The translations under genes and the position numbers were made by a program. Shown here one piece after another: positions 47,184 to 56,611 of a DNA stretch of 57,211 nucleotides. Under the pieces are notes generated by a model. It did no database searches, was not told the origin of the DNA, and saw only the letters and a list, made by a program, of their open reading frames with translations. This DNA is from Clostridiales bacterium (GTDB lineage: Bacteria > Bacillota > Clostridia > Oscillospirales > Oscillospiraceae). Every line of letters begins with the position of its first letter. Positions within the stretch are counted from its first letter, which is position 1. Location: contig SFDT01000007.1 in the NCBI GenBank assembly GCA_004558115.1, forward strand, positions 1 through 57,211, in the 5' to 3' direction.

Positions 47184-48212
47184 TTACTTCATGAACTCAG
47201 CCACGTTGTCGGGAGTGACCTTCACATAGTCGACATACACGCTCTGCTCACCAGCGGCATAGGTGTCGCCGGCCAGCAGGCCTTCCATGCACTCCACAGC
47301 CTGGGAGGCCTGGCCCTTGGCATCGTTCAGGACGGTGCCGGTCATGTTGCCGGCCTGGACCTCGTTCAAAGCGGCATCCAGCGCGTCAACGCCCACCAGG
47401 TAGATGTCCTCGTTGACCTTGCGGCCGGCGGACTGGATGGACTGCAGGGCGCCGATGGCCATGTCATCGTTGTTGCAGAACACGACCTCGATCTGGTCGC
47501 CGAACTGAGCCAAGTCGTTGGCGCAGATGGTCTGGCCCTTCTCACGGTCCCAATCGCCGCGGGTCAGGTTCAGCTGCTCGACCTCAACGCCGGCGTCGGT
47601 CAGAGCCTTGACGGAATACTCGGTGCGCAGCTGGGCGTCGATGTTCTCGGGGTCGCCCTGGATCATGATGTAAGAGACCTTGCCGTCGCCGTTGATATCG
47701 CCCTTGTTGGCGGTATCCAGGATCAGCTCGCCCTGCATGGTGCCGGACTGAGAGGCGTCGGCACCGACATAGACCAGCTTGTCATAAGCGGCCATCTCGT
47801 CGGCGGTGGGCTCACGGTTGATGAGGACGGTGGGGATGTTTGCGGACTTCACGGTGTCGATGATGGTAGCGGCAGCGGAAGTCATGACGGGGTTGATGAT
47901 CAGCGCGTCAACGCCCTGGGTGATGAAGGTGTTGATCTGCTCGTTCTGCTTGGCCTGGTCGTTGTTGCCGTCCACGACGGTAACGGTGTAGCCCTTGCCT
48001 TCCAGGATCTCCTGCAGGGCGTTACGGTAGGTGGTCATGAACGCGTCGTCGAACTTGTAGATGCAGACACCGATGGTGCCGCCACCCTCAGCGGGAGCCT
48101 CAACGGGGGTCTCGGCAGGCGTCTCAGCAGGGGCCTCCTCCTTCTTTCCGCCGCAGGCAGCCAGGCTCAGGACCATGACGCCGGTCAGAAGCAATGCAAG
48201 AAACTTCTTCAT
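47184..48212 (-). CDS. mglB: Galactose/glucose-binding lipoprotein
   Basis: 342 residues. A signal peptide with lipobox SLAAC (Cys20) and a Glu/Pro-Ala linker anchor it outside the membrane. The type I periplasmic-binding fold follows (GVCIYKFDDAFMTTYRNALQ, VDALIINPV, VLINREPT, CNNDDMAIGALQS), close to MglB of other bacteria. ATG 48212 follows GAAGGAGA. First gene of the mgl operon. Confidence 0.93.
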   Translation of the reverse strand: MKKFLALLLTGVMVLSLAACGGKKEEAPAETPAETPVEAPAEGGGTIGVCIYKFDDAFMTTYRNALQEILEGKGYTVTVVDGNNDQAKQNEQINTFITQGVDALIINPVMTSAAATIIDTVKSANIPTVLINREPTADEMAAYDKLVYVGADASQSGTMQGELILDTANKGDINGDGKVSYIMIQGDPENIDAQLRTEYSVKALTDAGVEVEQLNLTRGDWDREKGQTICANDLAQFGDQIEVVFCNNDDMAIGALQSIQSAGRKVNEDIYLVGVDALDAALNEVQAGNMTGTVLNDAKGQASQAVECMEGLLAGDTYAAGEQSVYVDYVKVTPDNVAEFMK

Positions 48213-48252
48213 TTCAATCTTCTCCTTCAATGAATTTGCGCGGCAGACAAAG

Positions 48253-48299
48253 CGTGTCCACCACACGTAAATAGTAACACCCGCTTTGTGAATTGTCAA
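48253..48299 (-). promoter_or_regulatory. mglB promoter and palindrome at the start site
   Basis: Leftward -35 TTGACA (48294-48299), 17-bp spacer, -10 TACTAT (48271-48276). A small palindrome CGTGT-CCACC-ACACG (48253-48267) lies at the expected start and may be an operator. Confidence 0.7.
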
Positions 48300-48361
48300 T
48301 AAAAACCCCCGGCGCACAAACGGGAATTTATTACACTTCACAACAAAATTCGAGGAACAAA

Positions 48362-48396
48362 ATTACGCCGGAAAAGGCGAACTCTTCCGGCGTAAT
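48362..48396 (-). terminator. Terminator after the AEC transporter gene
   Basis: 12-bp stem ATTACGCCGGAA/TTCCGGCGTAAT, followed leftward by TTTTGTT. Confidence 0.75.
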
Positions 48397-48409
48397 CCAT
48401 TACGTGCAA

Positions 48410-49333
48410 TTAAAATTGGTACAGAGCGATGATGAGGGGCATAGTGATGATGCACAGCAGCGTGGTCACCACATTGATGGAGCCGGCGTATTCCCCCTCG
48501 CTGCCGTAGACCTGGGCGATCTGGGTCACAGCGGAGGCGGAGGGCGTGATGGCGGCCAGAAAGCTCACCAGCAGAATGGTCTCCCCGTTGGGCGCCAGCC
48601 GGGCAAGGCCGCTGTATTTCAGAAGCATCATGACCACCAGCGGATAGCCCACCAGCCGCAAAAAGGCCACCTTCCAAATGCCCCGGGAGGCCACCAGGCG
48701 GCGGAAGTCCACGTTGCCCATGAGCATACCCGCCACCATCATGCACATGGGGCCCACCATGCTGCTCACAGACGCCATGGTGCCCACCACCAGGTCGGGC
48801 AGGGAGATGTGCAGGAAGAACAAAACGGCCCCGACGAAAATGGACACGATGTTCACGTTCAGCAGGATCTTCCGCAGGGAGATGGTCCGCTCCCCGCTGA
48901 GCAGAATGCGGCAGTGGCTCCACAGCAGGGGCAGTTGGACGATGACGTACATGCTGGTGAAAATGATCCATTCCCTGCCCAGAATGGCGCTGACGATGGG
49001 CACGATGAGATTGCCGGCGTTGGAGTAGATGGCGGAGGCCTGCTCCACCGGACCCAGCCGCAGGGGCCGCCGCAGCAGGTACGTCAGCAAAAACATCACC
49101 ACATGGATGAGCACCGCCGTACCCAGGGACAGTGCCAGGCCCTGCAGCATTTCCGCCGTGCAGTCGATCTGAAAGGAAGCCACAATGACGCAGGGCATCA
49201 CCACATACAGCACCACCACGGACAGCACGCGGCTGTCCGCCGGTTTCAGCAGCTTTGCCCGCACCAGGCAAAAGCCCAGCAGCATACACAAGAACAGCTG
49301 AGCGATCTGTTTCAGCAGTAAAAGACTGATCAT
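48410..49333 (-). CDS. AEC (auxin efflux carrier) family transporter
   Basis: 307 residues, about ten helices. The first half has ASAIYSNAGNLIVPIVSAILG; the second has LAAITPSASAVTQIAQVYG. A second AEC paralogue is at 34317-35225, but the two differ widely. It lies between the mgl operon and the AraC gene yet ends with its own terminator. An organic acid is a likely substrate. Confidence 0.87.
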   Translation of the reverse strand: MISLLLLKQIAQLFLCMLLGFCLVRAKLLKPADSRVLSVVVLYVVMPCVIVASFQIDCTAEMLQGLALSLGTAVLIHVVMFLLTYLLRRPLRLGPVEQASAIYSNAGNLIVPIVSAILGREWIIFTSMYVIVQLPLLWSHCRILLSGERTISLRKILLNVNIVSIFVGAVLFFLHISLPDLVVGTMASVSSMVGPMCMMVAGMLMGNVDFRRLVASRGIWKVAFLRLVGYPLVVMMLLKYSGLARLAPNGETILLVSFLAAITPSASAVTQIAQVYGSEGEYAGSINVVTTLLCIITMPLIIALYQF

Positions 49334-49445
49334 GGGATCCGGCTCCTTTTTTCATCATGGTGCCCATTGTAGCACAGCTTCCCCGCCTGCCGCAATGTAG
49401 GAGCTGGTGGAGCTTTCCGCCGCCGGTTGGGAGGCCCTTTGTGCA

Positions 49446-50267
49446 TTATGGCCTGCCGGCGCGGTACTCCGTGGGGCTGACGCCCATTTCCCGGCGAAAG
49501 ACCCGGGAGAAATAGAAGGGGTCCTCAAACCCGGCAGAGGTGGCCACGGTCCCCACCGGCAGGGCGCTGTGCCGCAGCAGTTGTGCCGCCCGCTGGATGC
49601 GGTAGCGGGTCAGATACTCGCTGGGGGAACAGCCGAAGGCGGTCTGAAAGGCCCGGTAGAGATAGCTGCGGCTGACGCCTGTCTGCCGGGCGATCTGCTC
49701 CACGGTGACGGAGCGGGAGTAGTTTTGCTGGATGAAAACGGCGCCCTGCCTGGCATAGTCCTCCAGGGCGTCCTCCCCCCGGTGCTGTCCACTCTCCATC
49801 AAAAGCCCCAGGGCGGCCTGGAGGTAGCCCGCCATCCGCACGGCGCTGGGGTAGTCGCCGCCCCGGGCCTTGTAAATATCCAGCAGCGCCTGGCGCAGCT
49901 GCTCCCCGGCGGCGGGCCGCAGCACGGGGCATTTGCGGGAAAAGGGCGTCTGGGCCAGCAGCAGCCCCGCCGAGGGGCCCGCGAAGCCCGCCCAATAGTA
50001 CTCCCAGGGGTCCTCGTTATCCGCCCGGTAGTAGATAGGCGTGTCCGGGAAGGCCAGAAACGCCTCCCCCGGGCCGGGGACGAAAGTCCTGCCGCCGGCC
50101 TCGTAGCTCCCCCGGCCGGAGACAATGTAGTGCAGCAGGTAGTGGTCCCGGACGCCGGGGCCCCAGCCATAGCCCGGCGGGCACTTTTGAAAGCCTGTAT
50201 TGTATACGGTCAGGGACAGCTCCTCCCGCTGGGCGGTCTTGAAGCTGTATTTGAAATCCTCTGTCAA
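49446..50267 (-). CDS. AraC-family regulator, probably of galactose genes
   Basis: 273 residues. An N-terminal cupin sensor domain (HYLLHYIVSGRGSYEAGG, then PGEAFLAFPDTPIYY) is followed by two helix-turn-helices (VEQIARQTGVSRSYLYRAFQ and VGTVATSAGFEDPFYFSRVF) with the family PTEYR end. I chose TTG 50267, about 8 nt after GGGAG; longer frames run into galK antisense. Divergent from galKTM, so it probably activates them with galactose or a derivative. Confidence 0.85.
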   Translation of the reverse strand: MTEDFKYSFKTAQREELSLTVYNTGFQKCPPGYGWGPGVRDHYLLHYIVSGRGSYEAGGRTFVPGPGEAFLAFPDTPIYYRADNEDPWEYYWAGFAGPSAGLLLAQTPFSRKCPVLRPAAGEQLRQALLDIYKARGGDYPSAVRMAGYLQAALGLLMESGQHRGEDALEDYARQGAVFIQQNYSRSVTVEQIARQTGVSRSYLYRAFQTAFGCSPSEYLTRYRIQRAAQLLRHSALPVGTVATSAGFEDPFYFSRVFRREMGVSPTEYRAGRP

Positions 50268-50423
50268 TATCCCCACTCCCCTCTCTGGTCCAAGCCTGTC
50301 TCCAGCATACACGCACGCAATCGGTTTTGCAACTAAAATCCAGGCCAAAGCGACGGCGGGACATGGAAAGCGGCGGCGGAAGCTGGTACTTTTAAAATAA
50401 CGAATGATAAGGAGGAACCGCCT

Positions 50424-51704
50424 GTGGAACCCATCAGCCTGGAAAAGCGCATCCAAGACCCCGCCTTTGGGGAGAAATTGACCCACCTGTACGGCCAGGA
50501 GGGTGCCGGGGACGCCCGCGCCCGCTGCGCCGCCGTCATCGCCGGCTTCACCAAGACCTTTGAGAGCCTGCCGGAGGCATTGTTCAGCGCCCCGGGCCGC
50601 ACGGAGCTGGGCGGCAACCACACGGACCACCAGCATGGCCATGTGCTGGCCGCCGGCGTGGACCTGGACATCCTGGCCGCCGCCGCTCCCAACCAGAGCG
50701 GCATGATCCGTGTCCAGTCCCAGGGCTATCCCCTCATCGTGGTGGACCTCCATGAGCTTGCCCCCAAGCCCGAGGAGGAGAACACCTCCGCCGCCCTCAT
50801 CCGGGGCGTGGCCGCCCGGCTGAGCGCCCTGGGCTGCCCCCTGCAAAACGCCGGACTGGACGCCTATTTGGTGTCCAACGTGCCCGGCGGCAGCGGCCTT
50901 TCCTCCTCCGCCGCCTTTGAGGTCCTCATGGGCACCATGCTCAACGACCTGTTCTTCGGCGGCCGCTGCACGGCTGTGGAGATCGCCCAGATCGGCCAGT
51001 ACGCGGAAAACGTGTTCTTCGGCAAGCCCTGCGGCCTCATGGATGAGACCGCCTCCTCCGTGGGCGGCGTGGTGGCCATCGACTTTGCCGACACGGAGCG
51101 CCCGGTGGTGGAGCGCATCGACCTGGACCTCCACGCCGCGGGCTACGCATTGTGCATTCTGGACTCCGGCGCCGGCCACGCGGACCTGACCGGCGAGTAC
51201 GCCGCCATCACCGACGAGCTGAAGGCCGTGTGCCGGTACTTCGGCAAGGAGGTGCTGCGGCAGGTGCCCCGGGAGCAGTTCCTGGCGGCCCTTCCCCAGG
51301 TGCGCAAGGCCGCCGGCGACCGGGCCGTGAACCGGGCCTTCCACTTCTACGGGGAGGACCGGCGGGCCCGGGAGGAGGCCCAGGCTCTGAAGAATGGGGA
51401 CTTTGAGGGCTTTTTGCAGCTGGTGCGGGAGTCCGGCCGCTCCTCCGCCATGTACCTCCAGAACGTCATCCCCACCGGTCAGACCGTGGGCCAGGAGCTG
51501 ATGGTGACCATCGCCCTGTGCGAATGCCTGCTGGAGGGCCGGGGCGCCGTCCGGGTCCACGGCGGCGGCTTCGGCGGCACGGCTCAGGCCTTTGTGCCTC
51601 TGGACATGCTGGAGCGGTTTAAGGAGAAGACGGAGGCCGTGCTGGGCCAGGGCAGCTGCCACGTGGTGACCATCCGGCCCGAGGGCGGCGTCCGTCTGGC
51701 GTGA
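50424..51704 (+). CDS. galK: Galactokinase
   Basis: 426-residue GHMP kinase that phosphorylates galactose at C1. Substrate motif APGRTELGGNHTDHQ near residue 55, ATP motif VPGGSGLSSSAAFE, and the C-terminal VHGGGFGGTAQAFV. Start is GTG 50424, with AAGGAGG upstream. First gene of galKTM. Confidence 0.95.
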   Translation: MEPISLEKRIQDPAFGEKLTHLYGQEGAGDARARCAAVIAGFTKTFESLPEALFSAPGRTELGGNHTDHQHGHVLAAGVDLDILAAAAPNQSGMIRVQSQGYPLIVVDLHELAPKPEEENTSAALIRGVAARLSALGCPLQNAGLDAYLVSNVPGGSGLSSSAAFEVLMGTMLNDLFFGGRCTAVEIAQIGQYAENVFFGKPCGLMDETASSVGGVVAIDFADTERPVVERIDLDLHAAGYALCILDSGAGHADLTGEYAAITDELKAVCRYFGKEVLRQVPREQFLAALPQVRKAAGDRAVNRAFHFYGEDRRAREEAQALKNGDFEGFLQLVRESGRSSAMYLQNVIPTGQTVGQELMVTIALCECLLEGRGAVRVHGGGFGGTAQAFVPLDMLERFKEKTEAVLGQGSCHVVTIRPEGGVRLA

Positions 51705-51720
51705 AAAGGAGGAAAACACC

Positions 51721-53205
51721 ATGATCCATCAGTATATCGCGGACCTGACGGGCTACGCCTTGCAAACGGGTCTGATCGAGGCGGCCGATTTCACCTGGGC
51801 GGTGAACAGCCTGCTGCAAGTCCTGGGCCTGGACGCCTGGGAGGAGTGTGTTCCCGCGGAACGGCCCCTGGAGGAGATCTTGACCGGCATTTTGGACTGG
51901 GCGGAGGCCCAGGGCCGCATCGACGGCGGCGTCACCGGCCGGGACCTGCTGGATACGAAGCTCATGGGCGTCCTGACGCCCCGGCCCTCCCAGGTCCTCG
52001 CGGTGTTCCGGGACAAGTACCGCCAGTCCCCGGAGACCGCCACGGACTGGTACTACAAATTCAGCCAGGACACGGACTACATCCGCCGCTACCGCATCGT
52101 GAAGGATGTGAAGTGGGTGGCGCCCACCCCCTACGGCGACTTGGACATCACCATCAACCTCTCCAAGCCGGAAAAGGATCCCAAGGCCATCGCCGCCGCC
52201 AAGCTGGCGCCCCAGAGCGGCTATCCCAAGTGCCTGCTGTGCCGGGAGAACGAGGGCTACGCCGGCCGGATGAACCATCCCGCCCGTCAGAACCACCGCA
52301 TCATACCCATTACCATCAATCAGGAGGATTGGTTTTTCCAGTACTCCCCCTATGTGTACTATAACGAGCACTGCATCGTGTTCAACGGGCAGCACGTGCC
52401 CATGAAGATCGACCGGGCCACCTTCCGCAAGCAGCTGGACTTCATCCGGCAGTTCCCCCATTATTTCGTGGGCTCCAACGCGGACCTGCCCATCGTGGGC
52501 GGCTCCATTTTGAGCCACGACCACTTCCAGGGCGGCCGCTACACCTTCGCCATGGAGAAGGCCCCTGTGGAGCAGGCGGTCTCCTTCCCCGGCTTTGATG
52601 ACGTGGAGGCGGGCATCGTCAAGTGGCCCATGTCCGTCATCCGGCTCCGCTGCGGGGACGACAACCGCCTGGTGGACCTGGCGGAGAAGATCCTGCGCTC
52701 CTGGCGGGGCTATACCGACGAGGCGGCCTTTATTTTCGCCGAGACGGAGGGCGAGCCCCACAACACCATCACCCCCATCGCCCGGATGCGGGACGGCCAG
52801 TACGAGCTGGACCTGGTGCTGCGGAACAACCTCACCACCGAGGAATTCCCCTTAGGCGTGTACCATCCCCACCAGGAGCTCCACCACATCAAAAAGGAGA
52901 ACATCGGCCTTATCGAGGTCATGGGCCTGGCGGTGCTGCCCTCCCGGCTGAAGGGAGAGCTGGCTCTCCTGGCGGAGGCCCTGGTGGCCGGCCGGGACAT
53001 CCGGGCCGACGAGACGCTGGCAAAGCACGCCGATTGGGCGGAGGAGCTGCAAAGCCGCTATACCTTTACCCGGGAAAACGCCATGGACATCCTCAAGAAA
53101 GAAGTGGGCGTTGTGTTTGCCCAGGTGCTGGAGCACGCCGGTGTGTACAAGTGCACGGCCGAGGGCCGGGCGGCGTTTTTGCGGTTCATCGAAAGCGTAA
53201 AGTGA
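51721..53205 (+). CDS. galT: Galactose-1-phosphate uridylyltransferase, class II
   Basis: 494 residues, the longer Firmicute-type GalT. It exchanges galactose-1-P with UDP-glucose. The N-terminal part holds AWEECVPAERPLEEIL; the active region has NEHCIVFNGQHVPM, SHDHFQGGRYTFAME with the nucleophile His, and VYHPHQELHHIKKENIG. SD AAAGGAGG. It lies 16 nt after galK. Confidence 0.94.
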   Translation: MIHQYIADLTGYALQTGLIEAADFTWAVNSLLQVLGLDAWEECVPAERPLEEILTGILDWAEAQGRIDGGVTGRDLLDTKLMGVLTPRPSQVLAVFRDKYRQSPETATDWYYKFSQDTDYIRRYRIVKDVKWVAPTPYGDLDITINLSKPEKDPKAIAAAKLAPQSGYPKCLLCRENEGYAGRMNHPARQNHRIIPITINQEDWFFQYSPYVYYNEHCIVFNGQHVPMKIDRATFRKQLDFIRQFPHYFVGSNADLPIVGGSILSHDHFQGGRYTFAMEKAPVEQAVSFPGFDDVEAGIVKWPMSVIRLRCGDDNRLVDLAEKILRSWRGYTDEAAFIFAETEGEPHNTITPIARMRDGQYELDLVLRNNLTTEEFPLGVYHPHQELHHIKKENIGLIEVMGLAVLPSRLKGELALLAEALVAGRDIRADETLAKHADWAEELQSRYTFTRENAMDILKKEVGVVFAQVLEHAGVYKCTAEGRAAFLRFIESVK

Positions 53206-53215
53206 GGGCGGACAG

Positions 53216-54226
53216 ATGTGTGAAGTAAGACCCTTCGGCACCCTGCGGGGGCAGGATGTGCCCCTCATCCGGCTGACGGACGGAGACATTTCCGTGGAGC
53301 TGCTGCCCTACGGCGCCGCTATCCGCGCGCTCTGGGTGCCGGACCGGGAGGGCCGGTCCACGGACATCTGCCTGGGCTATGACACCCTGGAGGAGTACCG
53401 GGACCAGGATGCCTGCTTCGGCGGCACCATCGGCCGGTGCGCCAACCGCATCGGCGGCGCCTCGTTCACCGTGGACGGCACGGAATACCGCCTCACCGCC
53501 AACGAGGGGGCCAACACCCTCCACGGCGGCGGAGAGGGCTTTCACAAGAAGCTGTGGCGCTACGCCTGCGGGGAAAACAGCGTCACATTCACCCTGGACT
53601 CCCCTGACGGGGAGGAGGGCTTCCCCGGCAGCCTCCGGGCGGAGGTGACCTACACCCTGCAAAACCGCACCCTCACCATGGAGTACCGGGCCAAAAGCGA
53701 CAAGACCACGGTGGTGAATCTCACCAACCATGCCTATTATAATTTGGCGGGCCACAACGGAGGCCCGGTCCACGACCATCATCTCCGGCTGCGGGCGGAC
53801 CGCTACACCCCCGCCGGCGCGGGCAACGTGCCCACTGGCGAGCTGGCGGACGTGACGGGCACGGCGCTGGACCTGCGGCAGGACACCAGGCTGGCAGAGC
53901 GGCTGGGCAGCCAGACCCTGTCCGCCAGCCGGGGCTATGACCACAATTTTGTGCTGAACGGTGCCCCGGCGGCCACCCTCTGGTGTCCCCGCACCGGCAT
54001 CGCCCTGGACATGACCACCACTCTGCCGGGCATGCAGCTGTACACCGCCGGCTTCCTGACGCCCCGGAAGGGCAAGGGTGGCGCCCTGTACGGTCCTGCC
54101 CACGCCGTGTGCCTGGAGCCTCAGTTCTTCCCCGACGCCGTGCACCATGAGAACTTCCCCTCCCCCCTCCTGCGGGCGGGAGAGGCGTACCGGCAAAGCA
54201 TCGCCTGCCGGTTCTATGTGAAATGA
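53216..54226 (+). CDS. galM: Aldose 1-epimerase (mutarotase)
   Basis: 336 residues, beta-sandwich mutarotase converting beta- to alpha-galactose for GalK. Key residues: GRCANRIGGASF, NEGANTLHGGGEGFHKK, VNLTNHAYYNLAG (His) and the catalytic Glu late in AVCLEPQFFPDAVHH. It starts 10 nt after galT and ends at a terminator. Confidence 0.94.
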   Translation: MCEVRPFGTLRGQDVPLIRLTDGDISVELLPYGAAIRALWVPDREGRSTDICLGYDTLEEYRDQDACFGGTIGRCANRIGGASFTVDGTEYRLTANEGANTLHGGGEGFHKKLWRYACGENSVTFTLDSPDGEEGFPGSLRAEVTYTLQNRTLTMEYRAKSDKTTVVNLTNHAYYNLAGHNGGPVHDHHLRLRADRYTPAGAGNVPTGELADVTGTALDLRQDTRLAERLGSQTLSASRGYDHNFVLNGAPAATLWCPRTGIALDMTTTLPGMQLYTAGFLTPRKGKGGALYGPAHAVCLEPQFFPDAVHHENFPSPLLRAGEAYRQSIACRFYVK

Positions 54227-54266
54227 AAATCCGGCCCCTGTCCAATGCAGGGGCCGGATTTTTTAA
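54226..54266. terminator. Bidirectional terminator after galM
   Basis: 15-bp stem (54226-54240 with 54248-54262), followed by T's; shared with the convergent anti-sigma gene. Confidence 0.85.
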
Positions 54267-55297
54267 AAGCGCCAGTCGCCGTACAGGAGCTGACTGAGGT
54301 CGCACAGCTGTTGGAGCGCTCCCACAGACGCCGCGTAGTCCTTGACGCTGGCCTTGGGCGTCCAATCGGTGCCGTTTCGCCTGTTGTAGGTTTTCGTCAG
54401 CTGAGGCAGCATGGCGTTTGCTTCCTCCAGTGTGATGGTGTGTGTTTCCAAAACGCCTCCGTCCGTATAGGTCCAGGAGACCTGGTCGAGATTTTCCACC
54501 AAAGCCAGCATTAGGGGGGCGTGCCAGGTCATTTCTCTGTCCAGATGTGTTCCAAATCCGGTCCCATCCTCTGCAAATTCGATGGTCCAGCCATAGGGCC
54601 GCTGGGCGGTCTGCAAGCTGGCGGTGTAGTCGTGGAGAACGCCGATCCCCAAGATTTCTGCGATGTGTCCCAGGGCGGGGGCGTTGCCGACATAAGGCGT
54701 GCGGGATTGAAACAGCAGGATGGTTTCGGACTGGATCAGCATGCCATCCTGATAGAGAAGCTGGCCGCAGAAGTAAATCTCTCGAACGCCCTCCAATGGG
54801 ATCTCCAGACGGCCATAGCCCGCGTCATGAAGGAAGGAGACGGGGCCCTGCCGGACAGTGGCCGTCACGACGCCGTCTTCCTCTGCTGTTTCCCAGCCCC
54901 AGTAGGAGATGCCGGAGGAGGTGGCGTCCACATTCAAATGAAAGACCTGGCTTTCCGCGTCGATCCGGGGAAAGAGGTACATCTCCGCCAAATTTGCCTC
55001 TTGTCCAACAAAAAATATCTTCGCGCCGATTCCGGCTATAAAGACGAAGATAGTGCACAAAACCGCCGCCGCCACCCGCCGGGCGTTTTTCCGCTTCACG
55101 GCCTTGAGATAGTCCACTTCCTTTGCCTGTTCCGCCGGCTTCCCCTCCGGCGCGGCCATGGTCTCCCGCAGCCTGGCGCACGCTGGGCACGCTGCCAGGT
55201 GGGCCTCCACCGCCGCGTTGCTCTCTTCCGAGGTCAGTCCTTCCACAAAGGCGGGCAGCAGGTCCCCCACCACACCGCAGGTCAGGTCATTTTTCAT
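54263..55297 (-). CDS. Anti-sigma factor with zinc-finger N-terminus
   Basis: 344 residues. The N-terminal cytoplasmic zf-HC2 domain (LTCGVVGDLLPAFVEGLTS, then HLAACPACARL) should hold the ECF sigma factor. One membrane helix (about residues 77-97) leads to an extracytoplasmic domain of about 240 residues, probably the sensor. ATG 55297 follows AAGGAGGCG and overlaps the sigma gene end by 11 bp. The C-terminal domain is not recognised. Confidence 0.88.
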   Translation of the reverse strand: MKNDLTCGVVGDLLPAFVEGLTSEESNAAVEAHLAACPACARLRETMAAPEGKPAEQAKEVDYLKAVKRKNARRVAAAVLCTIFVFIAGIGAKIFFVGQEANLAEMYLFPRIDAESQVFHLNVDATSSGISYWGWETAEEDGVVTATVRQGPVSFLHDAGYGRLEIPLEGVREIYFCGQLLYQDGMLIQSETILLFQSRTPYVGNAPALGHIAEILGIGVLHDYTASLQTAQRPYGWTIEFAEDGTGFGTHLDREMTWHAPLMLALVENLDQVSWTYTDGGVLETHTITLEEANAMLPQLTKTYNRRNGTDWTPKASVKDYAASVGALQQLCDLSQLLYGDWRF

Positions 55298-55775
55298 CAC
55301 AGGCGCCTCCTTCTCGCAGTTTTTCCTTGCCCCGGTAAAATGTCACTCTGGCCCAGGTCTCCGTCCGCCCCAGCACGTCACCGATCTCCCGGAAGCTGAG
55401 ACCACCGAACACCCGCAGATACACCACTTCCCGCCCCGGCTCCGGCAGGGCGTGGACCCGGCGCAGCAGGTCCAGGTGTCCCGCCCGGCCCAGGGCGTCC
55501 TCCTCCGCCGAGGGCAGAGGCGCGCCGGTATCCGCCTCCGGCAGGGGCACCTCCCGCTTTTGCCGGCGCAGGTGCTGATACCACAGGTGCTTTGCGATCT
55601 GGCACAGCCACACGGATACCTTGCAGCTCCCGTCGAACCGGCCGATGGAGCGGATGGCCTGGTAAAAGGTCTCCTGGGTCAGCTCCTCCGCCAGCCCCGC
55701 GTCATGGCACTGGGCCAGGAGGAACTTATAGACGGTCTGGGCGTGGCGGCGGTAAATGTCGTTCATATCGTCCAT
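55287..55775 (-). CDS. ECF-type sigma-70 family sigma factor
   Basis: 162 residues. Region 2 (LAEELTQETFYQAIRSIGRFDG, then VWLCQIAKHLWYQHLR) and region 4 (LPEPGREVVYLRVFGGLSFREIGDVLG) are both present. It is paired with the zinc-finger anti-sigma factor that overlaps its 3' end. A TGTAAC hexamer upstream (about 55818-55823, leftward reading) resembles an ECF -35 and may mark autoregulation. Confidence 0.92.
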   Translation of the reverse strand: MDDMNDIYRRHAQTVYKFLLAQCHDAGLAEELTQETFYQAIRSIGRFDGSCKVSVWLCQIAKHLWYQHLRRQKREVPLPEADTGAPLPSAEEDALGRAGHLDLLRRVHALPEPGREVVYLRVFGGLSFREIGDVLGRTETWARVTFYRGKEKLREGGACDEK

Positions 55776-55835
55776 GGAAGTCCCTCCTTTCCCCTGTATA
55801 TCCCACTGGGCGGGAAAACGTTACAGGAGCTTTGA

Positions 55836-55866
55836 AAAAAATGACGGGCAGGGCCCGTCATTTTTT
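55836..55866. terminator. Hairpin terminator between sigma promoter and HAD gene
   Basis: 14-bp stem AAAAAATGACGGGC/GCCCGTCATTTTTT, AGG loop. It overlaps the HAD stop codon and ends that transcript leftward. Confidence 0.8.
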
Positions 55867-56521
55867 ATTCCAGCGTCTCCGTTTCAAACATTTCCTCAAA
55901 GGAGCGGATATAATAGTCGGACAGGCGGCGGATCTCCTCCTGCTCCTCCCGGGCAAAGTCGTCGTACACGCCGCACACCCGGAACCCGGCGGCCTTGGCG
56001 GTCTGGATGGCATGGAGGGCGTCCTCAAACACCACCGTGTCCCGCTTTGTGGACCGCAGCCGCCGCATGCACCGCTCATAGATCTCCGGGCTGTCCTTCC
56101 CCTGGCCCACCTCGGCGCAGGTGAGCATGCCCCGGAAATAGCCGTCGATGCCGGCGTGGCGCAGGGCCGCCTCCGCCAGATGGCGGTCCGTGGCGGTGGC
56201 CACGTACATACACACCCCCTCCATTTTCAGAAGGGACAGAAACTTCTTCACACCGGGCTTGGCCTCCACCTGGCTGTGGTAAAAGTCCTCCACCTGGGCC
56301 TCAATGTCCCGGACGATATCGTCCACGGATTGGGGCAGGCGGTATTCCTCCTTGCAGTAGGCGGCCCCCTGGCGCAGCGTCATGACCTTCAGCTTTTCCG
56401 CCAGGTCCGGCGCCGGCTGGATGCCCTGCCGCCGCAGCAGGCCGGGGCCCAGGTCGTCCCAGATGTACATGGAGTCCAGCAGGGTGCCGTCCATATCAAA
56501 AATCGCGCTTTGCAGTCTCAT
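55865..56521 (-). CDS. HAD-superfamily phosphatase, beta-phosphoglucomutase-like
   Basis: 218 residues. HAD motif I is FDMDGTLLDS, motif II is VATATDR, motif III Lys is in VGQGKDSPEI and motif IV is VFEDALHAI. The helical cap domain sits between I and II as in PGMB/phosphatase relatives. It may remove phosphate from a sugar phosphate or convert it. ATG 56521 follows GGGAG at some distance. Confidence 0.88.
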   Translation of the reverse strand: MRLQSAIFDMDGTLLDSMYIWDDLGPGLLRRQGIQPAPDLAEKLKVMTLRQGAAYCKEEYRLPQSVDDIVRDIEAQVEDFYHSQVEAKPGVKKFLSLLKMEGVCMYVATATDRHLAEAALRHAGIDGYFRGMLTCAEVGQGKDSPEIYERCMRRLRSTKRDTVVFEDALHAIQTAKAAGFRVCGVYDDFAREEQEEIRRLSDYYIRSFEEMFETETLE

Positions 56522-56611
56522 AAACACGCTCCCGCATTGAAAACATTGCAACCATTGTAACACCATGCTAGGATAAAATACAACGCCGAAACAAAAAGAG
56601 GAGGGAAAAAC

